From contig NZ_FTNC01000011.1 of NCBI RefSeq assembly GCF_900156285.1, positions 1 through 64,000 on the forward strand: a DNA stretch of 64,000 nucleotides, written 5' to 3'. This DNA comes from Halanaerobium kushneri. GTDB taxonomy: Bacteria > Bacillota > Halanaerobiia > Halanaerobiales > Halanaerobiaceae. Numbering within the stretch: position 1 is the stretch's first letter; the number at the start of each line of letters is the position of its first letter. Below the pieces are notes generated by a model that did not search any database, had not been told where the DNA came from, and saw nothing but the letters and a program-made list of their open reading frames with translations. Below, piece after piece: positions 33,867-44,186 of this stretch. Both the position numbers and the translations under genes were made by a program.

Positions 33867-35936
33867 TTAAGACTTTTCTCTCTTAACCTGTTCTATTATT
33901 TTATCACTGATATCTCCCGGAACTTTGTCATAATGAGAAAATTCCATATCAAAAGAACCATAACCACCTGTAATTGATTTCAATTCTACAGCATAATTAA
34001 ACATTTCTGCCTGTGGTACTTTTGCTTTAATTATCTGTACTCCATCCTGAGGATCCATACCTTCAATTCTACCACGACGAGAATTAAAATCTCCCATTAT
34101 ATCTCCCATAAAGTCTTGAGGTACTGTAACTTTAACGGACATAATTGGTTCCAGTAAAACAGATCTGGCCTGTTCTAGCGCTTTTCTAAAAGCTTTTGAA
34201 GAAGCGATTTTAAAAGCCATTTCGGAAGAGTCAACATCATGATAGGAGCCATCATATAAGACTACTTTAAAGTCTACAACTGGATAACCTGCCAGAGCTC
34301 CCTCTTCTTTTGCATCTACAATTCCTTTTTCCACTGCAGGAATATACTGACCTGGAATTGCACCACCAAATATTTCTTCTTCAAATTCAAATCCTCTTCC
34401 ACGAGGCAATGGTTCAACCCGCATTAGCACATGACCATACTGTCCACGTCCTCCGGATTGCTTTTTATATTTTTCTTCTACATCGGCTTTTTTCTGAATA
34501 GTTTCCCGGTAAGCAACCTTTGGTTCCTGAGTTGTAAAATCAACATCATATTTGCGCTGACATTCTTCTTTGATCATAATAAAATGAATAGTTCCCATAC
34601 CATCACAAATTAATTCTTTTGTCACTTTATTATAATTAACTTTAAAAGTTGGATCAGAATCACTGTAGCGCTGTAAAGCAGAAGCCATTTTTTCTTCATC
34701 TATGCCGTCAGCTGGATATGCTGCTCTGCTGTACATTGGCTTTGGAAATTCAAGCTCATGATAATAAATATCTGTTTCAGGATCACGCATTGTATAAGAG
34801 GTAACCAGCTCATCCAATTTAGCCACAGCGCCAATTTCTCCTGCTGTAAGATCATCAACATTATCCTGATCTTTACCATTAAGTTTATAAAGTTTGGTAA
34901 CTTTAATTTCTTCATCAATATTTGGAATATAAATCATATCATCCCGCTCTAATTTACCTGAAAAAATTCTAAAAATCGATAGTTTACCAATATAAGGATC
35001 CACCATTGTTTTGCAGACCTGAGCACTAAATTTGCTTTCTGGTTCAGGGCTGAGAACTTCTCCAGATTTAACTAGATGATCGGAATGAACTTCAGATGCT
35101 GACGGGAAAATCCTTGTTAAATCATCCAGGAATTTAGCTACTCCACAATTTTGTAACGCTGAACCTGCAAAAACTGGAACTAATTCCTCACCAGCAACTT
35201 CTTCTTCAAAAGCTTTAGTTAACTCTTTAATGGTTATTTTCTCGCCATCAAGATATTTAATCATCAAATCTTCTTTTAATTCAACTATTTCTTCGGTCAG
35301 TTTTAATTCATAATCCTCAACTCTCTCTTTTTCGGAATCCGGAACGGGAAAAGATTTTAATTCCCCATCAATATTTTTATAAAGTTTCTCATCTAATAAG
35401 TCAATGATACCTTCAAATTTACCATTTTCATAATAAGGAATAGTAACAATTGCAAAACTGTCATCATATGTAGACCGAAGTTCTTCGACAACTCGATCAA
35501 AATCAGCATCTTCCTTATCTACTTTATTTATAAACACAGCTTTTGCCAGATCATTTTTATCCGCTAATTCCCAGACATAACCTGTATTAACTTCAATACC
35601 GGCTGCAGCATCAACCAGCAAGACAGCACTTTCCACCATTCTCAGTGCACTGATAACCTCGCTGCGGAAATCTGCATAACCAGGGGTGTCAATAAAATGA
35701 AATAATTTATTATGCCATTCAAAATTAAAGTAACTGTTGTGAACTGAGTGTTTATGTTCTTTTTCAACTGCATTAAAATCAGAATGAGAATTTCCTTTAT
35801 CAACACTGCCTGGTTCATCAATTACACCTGCATTATAAAGCAGCATTTCAGTCAGTGTTGATTTACCCGCACCTCCATGTGATATAAAGCAAAAGTTTCT
35901 AATGTCTTTACTAGTAATTTTACTCAATTTTTCCAC
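33867..35936 (-). CDS. EF-G-like translation factor GTPase
   Basis: This 689-residue protein has the full five-domain EF-G architecture. The GTPase domain has SHGGAGKSTL (G1, about residues 19-28), DTPGYADF (G3, about 80) and NKVDKED (G4, about 134). Domain II, then domains III-V with GRGQYGHV, GGAIPGQYIPAVEKGI and GGYGSFDMEFSHYDKVP follow. The divergent G1 (SHGGAGKST rather than GHIDAGKTT) and the position outside a str operon mark it as the EF-G-like paralogue family rather than the main elongation factor; its job is unknown, possibly ribosome recycling or stress translation. No tet(M)-type resistance motif is recognised. The GTG start has a weak ribosome-binding site. Confidence 0.88.
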   Translation of the reverse strand: MEKLSKITSKDIRNFCFISHGGAGKSTLTEMLLYNAGVIDEPGSVDKGNSHSDFNAVEKEHKHSVHNSYFNFEWHNKLFHFIDTPGYADFRSEVISALRMVESAVLLVDAAAGIEVNTGYVWELADKNDLAKAVFINKVDKEDADFDRVVEELRSTYDDSFAIVTIPYYENGKFEGIIDLLDEKLYKNIDGELKSFPVPDSEKERVEDYELKLTEEIVELKEDLMIKYLDGEKITIKELTKAFEEEVAGEELVPVFAGSALQNCGVAKFLDDLTRIFPSASEVHSDHLVKSGEVLSPEPESKFSAQVCKTMVDPYIGKLSIFRIFSGKLERDDMIYIPNIDEEIKVTKLYKLNGKDQDNVDDLTAGEIGAVAKLDELVTSYTMRDPETDIYYHELEFPKPMYSRAAYPADGIDEEKMASALQRYSDSDPTFKVNYNKVTKELICDGMGTIHFIMIKEECQRKYDVDFTTQEPKVAYRETIQKKADVEEKYKKQSGGRGQYGHVLMRVEPLPRGRGFEFEEEIFGGAIPGQYIPAVEKGIVDAKEEGALAGYPVVDFKVVLYDGSYHDVDSSEMAFKIASSKAFRKALEQARSVLLEPIMSVKVTVPQDFMGDIMGDFNSRRGRIEGMDPQDGVQIIKAKVPQAEMFNYAVELKSITGGYGSFDMEFSHYDKVPGDISDKIIEQVKREKS

Positions 35937-35971
35937 CAGCCTTTCATATTATTGAAGTTTATTTGATTTGT

Positions 35972-36002
35972 TGTCAGGATAATTGATTTAAATATTCTGA
36001 CA
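35972..36002. promoter_or_regulatory. Inverted repeat upstream of the EF-G-like gene
   Basis: TGTCAG-g-ATA (35972-35981) is mirrored by TAT-t-CTGACA (35993-36002) across an AT-rich centre of 11 bases. It sits about 36 bases upstream of the EF-G-like start. It could be a regulator-binding site or an mRNA hairpin. The rest of the 235-base gap before the flavodiiron gene is AT-rich with no gene. Confidence 0.35.
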
Positions 36003-36084
36003 TTATGCTTTAAAAAATTTTCTGTATTTTATTACTTCTACAATAGTTATTTAAATTCCTTTAATTTTGTGAATATTATTTTAA

Positions 36085-36141
36085 AAAATTAATCTACTCT
36101 GGCTATTTATTTTAAATTATAAAACAGCTGCAGAGTAGATT
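36085..36141 (-). terminator. Terminator after the flavodiiron protein gene
   Basis: AATCTACTCTG (36091-36101) pairs with CAGAGTAGATT (36131-36141). The minus-strand stem is followed by AATTTTTTAAAA. The loop is large (about 29 bases) but the stem is extended by AGCT/AGCC pairing. Confidence 0.72.
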
Positions 36142-36172
36142 ATTTATTTTTAATTTAAAGCCTATTTAACAG

Positions 36173-37375
36173 TTAATTATTTTCCTTTACCTTACTAGCT
36201 ACATTCTCTCCCAACAAATAACATTTTTCCAGAATATCGCCACTCGGTGCAAATTGAGATTCAATTACAGGTTCTACCAGATTGCAGTTAACTTTTTCTT
36301 TAAAATCTTTAAGACGATCCAGAGCTCCACCACTCCAGCTGTAGGAACCAAAAATTCCAAGTACACGATTTCTCAAATTTCTACTTTCTAAACTTTTTAG
36401 TAAATATTCCATGGGAGGAAAAATCTCGGTGTTATAAGTACAGCTTCCCAAAACAATACCATTATACTTCCATATATCATTAATGATATATGAAATATCT
36501 TTCCGAGAAACATCAAATAATCTAATCTGTTCAATACCATTTTCCGATAAGGATCTCGCTACAGTTTCGGCCATAATTTTTGTATTACCATACATTGACC
36601 CATAAACAACAACTACCCCATTTTCTGTCTGCTGCTGGCTCCATTTATCATACTCATCAATAATATGAGCAGGATCCTCTCGCCATACCAGTCCGTGAGT
36701 AGTAGCGACCATTCCAATCTGATCAATTTCCTTGCGCAATCTGGAAATTGTTTTATGAACAACCGGACCATATTTACCAATAATATTGGAAAAATATCTT
36801 CTAATTTCATCTTCAAAATACTCAATATTTACCTCATCATCAAAGAGGTAACCATTTAGAGAACCAAAGCCTCCAAAAGCATCTCCTGCAAATAAAATTT
36901 TATCTTTTTGATCAAAGGTCATCATAGTTTCAGGCCAGTGAACCATTGGTGTCAGATAAAATTTAAGTGTTCTTGAGCCTAAGTTAAGTTCATCTCCATC
37001 TTCAATTACCATTGTCCCTTCGGTAATTCCATAAAAGCCTTCTAAAAAGTTCATAGTCTTGGCATTACCAACAATTTTCATTTCTGGAAACGCTTCTCGC
37101 ATTGACTTAATAGAACCGGAATGATCAGGTTCCATATGATTAATAATTAAATAATCAACTTTTTTATCACCAATCACATCTTTAACTTTCTCCAGATATG
37201 TATCTGTATAATTAATTTTAACTGTGTCAATTAAAGCAACTTTATCATCATTAATCACATAAGAATTATAAGATATTCCTTCTGGCAGAGGCCACAAAGA
37301 CTCAAATAAGTCAGTTTCTTTATCATTTACTCCAACCCAGTGAACATTTTCGCTAAGCTTAATTGAATTATACAA
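36173..37375 (-). CDS. A-type flavodiiron protein (FprA family)
   Basis: Flavodiiron proteins reduce O2 to water or NO to N2O using electrons from rubredoxin or related carriers, protecting anaerobes. The 400-residue protein has an N-terminal metallo-beta-lactamase-like domain with the diiron ligands H80-x-E82-x-D84-H85 (NHMEPDH), a further His in MVHWPETM, Asp in FAGDAFGG and His in TTHGLVW. A C-terminal flavodoxin domain (about 253-400) has VYGSMYGNT for FMN. There is no rubredoxin or NADH-reductase fusion. The TTG start is supported by AGGAGG 8 bases upstream. It follows rluD by 56 bases. Confidence 0.94.
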   Translation of the reverse strand: MYNSIKLSENVHWVGVNDKETDLFESLWPLPEGISYNSYVINDDKVALIDTVKINYTDTYLEKVKDVIGDKKVDYLIINHMEPDHSGSIKSMREAFPEMKIVGNAKTMNFLEGFYGITEGTMVIEDGDELNLGSRTLKFYLTPMVHWPETMMTFDQKDKILFAGDAFGGFGSLNGYLFDDEVNIEYFEDEIRRYFSNIIGKYGPVVHKTISRLRKEIDQIGMVATTHGLVWREDPAHIIDEYDKWSQQQTENGVVVVYGSMYGNTKIMAETVARSLSENGIEQIRLFDVSRKDISYIINDIWKYNGIVLGSCTYNTEIFPPMEYLLKSLESRNLRNRVLGIFGSYSWSGGALDRLKDFKEKVNCNLVEPVIESQFAPSGDILEKCYLLGENVASKVKENN

Positions 37376-37431
37376 AATAACCGCCTCCTAAATTAATTTT
37401 CTTCTAAAATTGAATTTTTCCTGCAGTAAAG

Positions 37432-38343
37432 TTAATTTTCTTTTCTTAATTCAGCCAGAACATCTTTAAAATCAGATTTCAGTTCAGCTTCAAACTCCAT
37501 TTTTTCCCCACTTACTGGGTGGTTAATAATTAATCTCTTTGCATGCAAAAGCTGCCTTTCAGCTTTAAGACTATTTTTAGAACCATATTTTTTATCCCCA
37601 ACAATTGGATGTCCAAGATAAGAAAAATGAACCCTAATCTGATGAGTTCTACCGGTTTCAATCTTTACTTCAACCAGCGTATAATTTTTAAACTCTTCAA
37701 TGATTTTGAAACGACTAACAGCATTTTTACTGTTTCGTTTACGAACAGCCATTTTTTTGCGATCATTTGGATCTCTTCCAATTGGAGCATCTATCTTACC
37801 TTTTTCATAGGCCAGATTTCCTTCAATAAGTGCATAATAATATTTTTCTACCCTTCTTTTTTTAAATTGCTGGGCCAAATTTTTATGGCTCCTATCATTT
37901 TTAGCAACAATTAACAGCCCTGAGGTGTCCTTATCAAGTCTGTGAACAATCCCGGGTCTTTTTACTCCATTAATTGCTGATAAGTTATCGACATAAGCCA
38001 GCAGTGCATTAACAACTGTATCATTGTAGTGACCTGGTGCAGGATGTACAACTCGATCAACCTCTTTATTAATCACTATTATATCCTGGTCTTCATAAAC
38101 TATATCCAGCTCCATTTCGACCGCTTTAACTTTAGCATCTTTTTCTTTAACCTTAACTTTTACAAAATCCCCCACATTGATCCCATAACTTTTTTCAACT
38201 GAATGACCATTTACAGTGATCTCTTCTGCTTCAATCAATTTTTGAATAAATGATCGCGATAACTCAGAAATTTCCGCTGTTAAATATTTATCAATTCTTT
38301 TCCCCTGATCCTTTTTTTCTACTTCTAAACTGTATTCTTTCAT
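37432..38343 (-). CDS. RluD-family 23S rRNA pseudouridine synthase
   Basis: This enzyme isomerises uridine to pseudouridine in RNA. The 303-residue protein has an N-terminal S4 RNA-binding domain (about 12-75) and a RluA/RluD catalytic domain with the HRLDKDTSGLLIVAKN motif, whose Asp is the nucleophile (about residue 137), and GRTHQIRVH (about 225). The lspA-rluD order is common in Firmicutes and many other bacteria. Its start directly follows the lspA stop with no gap. The exact uridine targets cannot be read from the sequence; RluD is the closest named member. Confidence 0.93.
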   Translation of the reverse strand: MKEYSLEVEKKDQGKRIDKYLTAEISELSRSFIQKLIEAEEITVNGHSVEKSYGINVGDFVKVKVKEKDAKVKAVEMELDIVYEDQDIIVINKEVDRVVHPAPGHYNDTVVNALLAYVDNLSAINGVKRPGIVHRLDKDTSGLLIVAKNDRSHKNLAQQFKKRRVEKYYYALIEGNLAYEKGKIDAPIGRDPNDRKKMAVRKRNSKNAVSRFKIIEEFKNYTLVEVKIETGRTHQIRVHFSYLGHPIVGDKKYGSKNSLKAERQLLHAKRLIINHPVSGEKMEFEAELKSDFKDVLAELRKEN

Positions 38344-38802
38344 TTAAACACCTCTATCTTCGTCGATCATTAATTGAAAAATCAAAATTAAGACTCCAAA
38401 AAATATAAATATATCTGCAATATTGATAACTGGCAGCTGGTAAAAATCAAATAAATCTACAGCAATAAAGTCCGTCACATAATGCATTAACATACGGTCA
38501 ATCAAATTCCCCAGACTTCCCCCAAATAAAAAACTAAGAGCTATTTTTACAGAGAGTGAATCTGATAATTCCCATTTATAAAGATAAATAATAAATATTA
38601 AAAATAATACTGTAATCAGAATAAAAAATCTGTGCTGACCGCTTAAAATACCAAAGGCAGCTCCCCTATTTTTAACAAAAGTTAAATATAGATAATCTCT
38701 GATCAAAAATATTTTTTGAAACTGCTCAAAATTACTTCGAATTAAATATTTACTTAACTGATCAATTAAGATAATTACTGTAGATAAAATGACAATGAAC
38801 AT
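38344..38802 (-). CDS. lspA: Lipoprotein signal peptidase (signal peptidase II)
   Basis: LspA cleaves the signal peptide of diacylated prolipoproteins in the inner membrane. The 152-residue protein has four predicted membrane helices and the two catalytic Asp motifs: GNLIDR (about residue 103) and NIADIFIFFG (about 130), and the N-terminal DQLSKYL segment. ATG at 38802 is chosen because GGAG lies 8 bases upstream; an upstream in-frame start 16 codons earlier would run through the promoter region. It acts after Lgt, encoded at 23491. Confidence 0.95.
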   Translation of the reverse strand: MFIVILSTVIILIDQLSKYLIRSNFEQFQKIFLIRDYLYLTFVKNRGAAFGILSGQHRFFILITVLFLIFIIYLYKWELSDSLSVKIALSFLFGGSLGNLIDRMLMHYVTDFIAVDLFDFYQLPVINIADIFIFFGVLILIFQLMIDEDRGV

Positions 38803-38821
38803 AAGCTCAACTCCAAATATA

Positions 38822-38850
38822 ATTTTAACATATTGAAATAACTTAGACAA
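38822..38850 (-). promoter_or_regulatory. Probable promoter of lspA-rluD
   Basis: On the minus strand TTGTCT (38845-38850) and TAAAAT (38822-38827) are separated by 17 bases, with a TGT extended -10. The palindrome TTCGCGAA (about 38871-38878) lies upstream, between this promoter and the divergent MATE gene. Confidence 0.6.
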
Positions 38851-38962
38851 TTACTAATTACTCTTTTATATTCGCGAATTATATGCTAAGATAAGAATTG
38901 GATGATTATTTTTGTGTCCTCTCAAATCCAAATATATAAATATAAACAAAGGATGAAAGATT

Positions 38963-40327
38963 ATGAAATTAAAATTAACTAAAAACAGCAGCAGAAGAGC
39001 AAAAGCTATTTTTGTACTTGCTCTACCAGCAATGTTGGAGATGTCTTTAAATACTCTGGTAGGAATGGCTGATACAATAATGATTAGCCGTTTTATAGGC
39101 AAGGAAGCACTGGCAGCAGTTGGCTTTGCTAATCAAATTATTTTTACTCTGATTTTTGTTTTTTCTGCTTTTAATGCAGGTGCAACTGCAATGGTTTCTC
39201 GCAGTTATGGTGAAGGTAATAAAAACCGGATGAATAAAATTATGAATGAAAATTTAACCCTGAATTTAATTTTGGGAATAATTGTTACTTTGTTCACCTT
39301 CTTTTTTGCAGACCTAATTTTGAATGTATACGACATAACCTCAGTTGTTAAAGCATTTGGAACTACTTATCTAAAATACATTGCTATTGGACAGGTATTC
39401 ATGTTCATTTCTTTTGCTTCGGCAGCTTCTTTAAGAGGGGCCGGGGATACCAAAACACCAATGTATATAACAGGAATTGCTAATCTTTTAAATATAATTG
39501 GAAACTATATTTTGATTACAGGATTCTGGATTTTCCCAGAACTTGGTATAGCAGGTGCAGCAATTTCAACAGCTTTCGCCCGCTTTATTGCGGCAGCACT
39601 TTATTTAGTTTTATTTGCCAGCAACAGAGGAGTTTTAAAACTACACCCTGGCTGGATGAGAATAACAAGTAAAATATTTAAACCTCTAATCAGTTTAAGT
39701 TATGCCGCCGGTATTGAACAGCTTTTTATGCAGGTAGCTTTTTTTGTTAATGGAATTTTCATCTCTAAACTGGATACTACTGCAGAGGCATCATTTAGAA
39801 TTCTCTTAAATATAGAATCTCTGTCATTTATGCCGGCAATTGGGATTGCCATAGCCGCTACCACAATTGTTGGTAAGCATCTAGGAGAAGATAATCCTGA
39901 GGAATCATTAAAAAGTGGTTTGACTGCTGCAGTTATGGGGGCATTACTGGGAACAACACTGGCCCTAATTTATCTTATTTTCCCTGTCTTTGCACTCAAA
40001 ATTTTCACAACAGAAGCTCAGGTCATTAATTACTCAGTTCCTGTTTTAAGAATTGTGGCTTTAAACCAGGCTTTTCTCGCCTTTGTAGTGATTATGGTAG
40101 GTGCATTAAGAGGTGCAGGAGACACAAAAGGTGCTATGTATATTACAATTATTAGACTCTGGCTCATCTTTATTCCGCTTTCTTATTACTTAATTGTTGT
40201 CTCAAATTACGGTGTAGCAGGGGTATGGATTGCCGAAATTATCTCCTTTATAATTGTGGCTTTAATAGTAATTAGAAGATTTATTAAAATGGAATGGGCT
40301 GAAATTGAATTTTTTGCAGAAACTTAA
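38963..40327 (+). CDS. MATE-family efflux transporter
   Basis: This 454-residue polytopic inner-membrane protein of the MATE (NorM/DinF) family exports organic cations or drugs in exchange for Na+ or H+. It has about twelve hydrophobic segments in two homologous halves, each with the family segment (LPAMLEMSLNTLVGMADTIMIS near the start and the paired GAG/GDT motifs SLRGAGDTKTPM and ALRGAGDTKGAM). It stands alone on the plus strand, divergent from lspA. A weak extended -10 (TGCTAAGAT, about 38884-38892) may drive it. The substrate and coupling ion are not known. Confidence 0.93.
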   Translation: MKLKLTKNSSRRAKAIFVLALPAMLEMSLNTLVGMADTIMISRFIGKEALAAVGFANQIIFTLIFVFSAFNAGATAMVSRSYGEGNKNRMNKIMNENLTLNLILGIIVTLFTFFFADLILNVYDITSVVKAFGTTYLKYIAIGQVFMFISFASAASLRGAGDTKTPMYITGIANLLNIIGNYILITGFWIFPELGIAGAAISTAFARFIAAALYLVLFASNRGVLKLHPGWMRITSKIFKPLISLSYAAGIEQLFMQVAFFVNGIFISKLDTTAEASFRILLNIESLSFMPAIGIAIAATTIVGKHLGEDNPEESLKSGLTAAVMGALLGTTLALIYLIFPVFALKIFTTEAQVINYSVPVLRIVALNQAFLAFVVIMVGALRGAGDTKGAMYITIIRLWLIFIPLSYYLIVVSNYGVAGVWIAEIISFIIVALIVIRRFIKMEWAEIEFFAET

Positions 40328-40339
40328 AATATTAAAATA

Positions 40340-40379
40340 AACCTCTCCCGGGCAGTACATCCGAGAGAGGTTGTTTTTT
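40340..40379. terminator. Bidirectional terminator between the MATE gene and the V-ATPase operon
   Basis: AACCTCTCCCGG (40340-40351) pairs with CCGAGAGAGGTT (40361-40372) with one mismatch around a nine-base loop. TTTTTT follows on the plus strand and TTTATTTTAAT on the minus strand. It separates convergent genes and overlaps the end of the V-ATPase D subunit gene by two bases. Confidence 0.9.
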
Positions 40380-40998
40380 ATAACTTTTTTTTAAGCAGCT
40401 TTATTCTAAAAAACTCTTCTCTTTCTTTTTCTTCCAGCCGTTCTTCTATAAATTTCACTGTATTTTTATAACGAGGAATTAAAATATTATCTAAAGCATT
40501 TGCTCTTTTTTGAGTCTTTTTAATTGAAGTTGCAAGTCTGTAAACAGAGGTTTCAATTTCGGCGAGTCTACTGATTAAATAGACCACTCTTTGGAAATTT
40601 TTATAGGCTCTATCTAAAGCCAGATTAGTTTTATAAAAACTATAGTGAGGTGATATTTCTTCTGATAGTTCCTCCACTTCCGGTATTTCAACCCCCATTA
40701 CACTGTAAGTTCTGATCTTTAAATTATCTATTAAATCAATACCGGCCGCGATTTCTTCAACAGTTTTTATACCCTGAGTAATATCCACAATTTGCAGTGC
40801 CTCATAAGCATTATAAAAATACTGATTGATCTGAGATTGTATTTCTTTTGCTTCATCTATTCTTTCCATCATCTCTTTAATTAAAACATTTCTTTTCTTA
40901 TCTAAAAGTTCATATCCTTCTTCCGCCAGCTCAAGAGAATTTTTTGTAGATAAAAGATTGCTTTTAGTTGGAGATATTTTAAGTTTCTCCATTTTCAT
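40378..40998 (-). CDS. ntpD: V/A-type ATPase subunit D (central stalk)
   Basis: Subunit D forms the coiled-coil central rotor shaft with subunit F. The 206-residue protein begins with the family signature ISPTKSNLL and continues as long heptad-rich helices (about 15-90 and 130-200) with a conserved Lys/Arg-rich C-terminal segment ([19 protein letters not shown]). It is the last gene of the operon, and its start overlaps the B gene end by 20 bases. The ATG has AGGAGG upstream. Confidence 0.95.
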   Translation of the reverse strand: MKMEKLKISPTKSNLLSTKNSLELAEEGYELLDKKRNVLIKEMMERIDEAKEIQSQINQYFYNAYEALQIVDITQGIKTVEEIAAGIDLIDNLKIRTYSVMGVEIPEVEELSEEISPHYSFYKTNLALDRAYKNFQRVVYLISRLAEIETSVYRLATSIKKTQKRANALDNILIPRYKNTVKFIEERLEEKEREEFFRIKLLKKKL

Positions 40999-42373
40999 CT
41001 TTCCTCCTGTAATATTTGTCGATTAACTCTTCTGATAATCTATCCAACTCATGTTCTGGAAGCTCTGAAACAAGATCCCAGGCTAAAGAAAGAGTTTTTT
41101 CAATGTTACGACTGGTATTTTTATCCTGATTGAGGAACTCCTCTTCAAATTCACTGCCAAATTCAAGGTATTTTTGATCTATTTCTGAAAGCTCATCTTC
41201 TCCAATTACAGAGGCTAATGACTTTACTTCATTAACATGCGAATAAGCGGCATATAATTGACTTGATATATCTGCGTGATCTTCTCGAGTATATTCAGCT
41301 CCAATACCATCCTTCATCAGACGAGAAAGAGAAGGTAAAATATTAATTGGTGGATAAATATCTCTTTGAAATAAATCTCTTTCTAAGACTATCTGACCTT
41401 CTGTTATATAACCAGTTAGATCAGGTATTGGATGAGTTATATCATCATTGGGCATTGTTAAAATTGGGATTTGGGTTATTGAACCATCCCGTCCTTTAAT
41501 CATACCAGCTCTTTCATAAAGACTGGCTAGATCACTGTAAAGATAACCTGGATAACCCTTTCTCCCGGGCACCTCTCCCCTTCTTGATGACAGCTCTCTT
41601 AAAGCTTCAGAGTAACTTGTCATATCAGTCATTACAACTAAAATATGCATATTTTCTTCAAAGGCCAGGTATTCAGCGGCAGTCAGTGCCACTCTGGGGG
41701 CAATAATTCTTTCTACAGAAGGATCATCTGCTAAGTTGACATACATAACAACATTCTGCAGTACTCCGCTTTCTTCAAAACTATTAATAAAATATCTGGC
41801 TTCATCATGTTTTATTCCCATTGCCACAAATACAATTGCGAATTTTTCATCTTCTTTACCCAATTTTGCCTGTCTTGTTATCTGGGCAGCAAGCTGATTA
41901 TGAGGCAGACCATTACCAGAAAAAATCGGTAATTTTTGACCCCTAATTAATGTCATCAATCCATCAATTGCTGACACTCCTGTCTGAATATAATTTCTTG
42001 GATACTGTCGCGAATAGGGGTTCATTGGTTTAGAGTTTATATCATATTTATTCTCCGAGTAAATCTGTCCACCATCATCAGTTGCTTCACCAACACCATT
42101 AAAAACTCTGCCTAAAATATCCTTACTCAAAGCTATTTTCATTGGTTCCTGCAGAAATTTAACTCTACTTTCGTTAATATTTAAACCCGTACTACCTTCA
42201 AAAACCTGAACTACAGCTCTATTTGAACCCACCTGTAAAACTCGCCCTTTTCTCACCTCACCATCGGGAGCAGTCACTTCTACCATTTCATCATAAGCTA
42301 CATCATCTACATTTTCTACAACAATTAGTGGACCATTAATATTAGCAAGTCCAGTATATTCTTTTTTTAACAT
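40979..42373 (-). CDS. ntpB: V/A-type ATPase subunit B (regulatory)
   Basis: Subunit B is the non-catalytic nucleotide-site subunit of the A3B3 head. The 464-residue protein has the beta-barrel N-terminus, lacks a Walker A P-loop (it reads [14 protein letters not shown] in place of GxxxxGKT), and shows [22 protein letters not shown] and [21 protein letters not shown]. These are diagnostic of B rather than A. ATG at 42373 has GGGGGAG upstream. It follows A with an 18-base gap. Confidence 0.96.
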   Translation of the reverse strand: MLKKEYTGLANINGPLIVVENVDDVAYDEMVEVTAPDGEVRKGRVLQVGSNRAVVQVFEGSTGLNINESRVKFLQEPMKIALSKDILGRVFNGVGEATDDGGQIYSENKYDINSKPMNPYSRQYPRNYIQTGVSAIDGLMTLIRGQKLPIFSGNGLPHNQLAAQITRQAKLGKEDEKFAIVFVAMGIKHDEARYFINSFEESGVLQNVVMYVNLADDPSVERIIAPRVALTAAEYLAFEENMHILVVMTDMTSYSEALRELSSRRGEVPGRKGYPGYLYSDLASLYERAGMIKGRDGSITQIPILTMPNDDITHPIPDLTGYITEGQIVLERDLFQRDIYPPINILPSLSRLMKDGIGAEYTREDHADISSQLYAAYSHVNEVKSLASVIGEDELSEIDQKYLEFGSEFEEEFLNQDKNTSRNIEKTLSLAWDLVSELPEHELDRLSEELIDKYYRRKDENGET

Positions 42374-42390
42374 TATATACTCCCCCACTA

Positions 42391-44160
42391 TTATTGATAA
42401 TCATCAGCAAGCTGCTGATAAAAATCATCTATTTCATTCTGAAAATCTTTTATTTTATCTACTTCATCATTAGCGACTGTACTCTTTAACCTTAATAATT
42501 TGTTAAACAACTCATTATTTTTTAACTGACTGATTGGAACACTTTTCTTCACCAGCGGCTTTGCCTGATCATAAAGATAAAGTATTATTTTTAAAAGCCA
42601 GTACTGTTTTTTTATATCAGAATATCTGTCAATATCATCAAAAGCATTCTGCTGTAAAAAACCAATTTTTATCAGTTTTGCTACTTCTAAAATTAAACGC
42701 TGATTATCGGGTAATACATCTTCTCCCACCAGCTGAACTATATCCTGCAATCTTGATTCTTCTTTCAATAAAGACATTGCCCGGCTTCTTAACTCAAGCC
42801 ATTCCTGATTCACGTTGTCTTTAAACCAGGGCTCAAGGTCTGTTAAATATTCGCTATAACTATCAAGCCAGCTTACTGCCGGAAAATGTCTGGAAGCTGC
42901 CAGCGATTTATCGAGAGCCCAGAAACAACGAACAAATCTTTTTGTATTCTGAGTAACCGGTTCTGAAAAGTCTGCACCTGGAGGAGATACTGCTCCAATT
43001 AATGATATTGAACCTTCATTTTCACCGGCAAGAGTTTTTACGTAACCTGCTCTTTCATAAAATTCTGCTAGTCGAGTTGGAAGATAAGCTGGAAAACCCT
43101 CTTCAGCAGGCATTTCTTCCAAACGCCCCGAAATTTCTCTCAAAGCTTCCGCCCATCTCGACGTAGAATCAGCCATAATTGCTACATTATACCCCATATC
43201 GCGATAATATTCTCCTAGAGTAATTCCGGTATAAATACTGGCCTCTCTTGCAGAAACAGGCATATTTGATGTATTAGCAATTAAAACTGTCCTTTCCATC
43301 ATTGATTTACCAGTTTTGGGGTCTGTTAATTCTGGAAATTCTTCTAAAACATCCGTCATTTCATTTCCACGTTCTCCACACCCAATATAGATAATTAAAT
43401 CTGCATCTGACCATTTGGCCAGCTGATGTTGAGTCATTGTTTTACCGGCTCCAAAACCTCCGGGAATAGCAGCTGTACCACCTTTAGCAATTGGAAAAAA
43501 AGTATCAAGTACCCGCTGACCTGTAAGTAATGGTTCTCCTAATTCAAGTCTGTCACTATAAGGCCTTGGTTTTCTAATCGGCCATTCCTGATAAAGTTTT
43601 ATTTCAGTTATATTTTCTTCTTCATCCTTTATTTTAGCGATTACATGATCAATAGAATATCTACCATCAGGTACCAGATCAATGATTTCTCCTTCTTTGC
43701 CTGGGGGAACCATAATTTTATGAACAATAACTGAAGTCTCATCAATTTCTGCTATTATCTGACCTGACTCAAGATAATCACCTTCTTCAACCAAAACTTT
43801 CAATTCCCACTCTTTATCCGGATTTAAAGCACTGACTTTGGCACCTCTTTCTATAAAGGGGCCACTTTTTTTCTCTAAAAAAGGCAGAGGTCTCTGAATA
43901 CCATCAAATATATTTCCAATTATACCTGGACCAAGCTGAACTGAAAGTGGATGGCCGGTAGAAAACACTGGTTCACCCGGCTTCATTCCACTCGTTTCTT
44001 CATAAACCTGAATAGTAGCCGAATCTCCATCAAGTTCAATTATTTCGCCAACCAATTTTAATTCTCCAACATAAACAAGCTCTCGCATAATATAACCGGA
44101 CATACCTTCAGCCTCAACAACCGGGCCATTTATAAAAGTTATTTTTCCCTGTTTTTCCAT
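42391..44160 (-). CDS. ntpA: V/A-type ATPase catalytic subunit A
   Basis: Subunit A hydrolyses or makes ATP. The 589-residue protein has the N-terminal barrel, the extra non-homologous region typical of A subunits (about 110-190), Walker [19 protein letters not shown] (about residue 230), the [13 protein letters not shown] motif and [30 protein letters not shown]. All catalytic residues are present. ATG at 44160 has GGAG 9 bases upstream; nearby TTG and GTG codons are less well placed. Confidence 0.97.
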   Translation of the reverse strand: MEKQGKITFINGPVVEAEGMSGYIMRELVYVGELKLVGEIIELDGDSATIQVYEETSGMKPGEPVFSTGHPLSVQLGPGIIGNIFDGIQRPLPFLEKKSGPFIERGAKVSALNPDKEWELKVLVEEGDYLESGQIIAEIDETSVIVHKIMVPPGKEGEIIDLVPDGRYSIDHVIAKIKDEEENITEIKLYQEWPIRKPRPYSDRLELGEPLLTGQRVLDTFFPIAKGGTAAIPGGFGAGKTMTQHQLAKWSDADLIIYIGCGERGNEMTDVLEEFPELTDPKTGKSMMERTVLIANTSNMPVSAREASIYTGITLGEYYRDMGYNVAIMADSTSRWAEALREISGRLEEMPAEEGFPAYLPTRLAEFYERAGYVKTLAGENEGSISLIGAVSPPGADFSEPVTQNTKRFVRCFWALDKSLAASRHFPAVSWLDSYSEYLTDLEPWFKDNVNQEWLELRSRAMSLLKEESRLQDIVQLVGEDVLPDNQRLILEVAKLIKIGFLQQNAFDDIDRYSDIKKQYWLLKIILYLYDQAKPLVKKSVPISQLKNNELFNKLLRLKSTVANDEVDKIKDFQNEIDDFYQQLADDYQ

Positions 44161-44186
44161 ACTCACCAACTCCTAATCCATTTATC

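Noticed and set aside
33867-35936. Ribosomal protection tetracycline resistance gene (tet(M)-like)
   Set aside because: The five-domain layout is shared, but the G-domain motifs and C-terminal region fit the EF-G-like housekeeping paralogue, and there is no resistance-island context.
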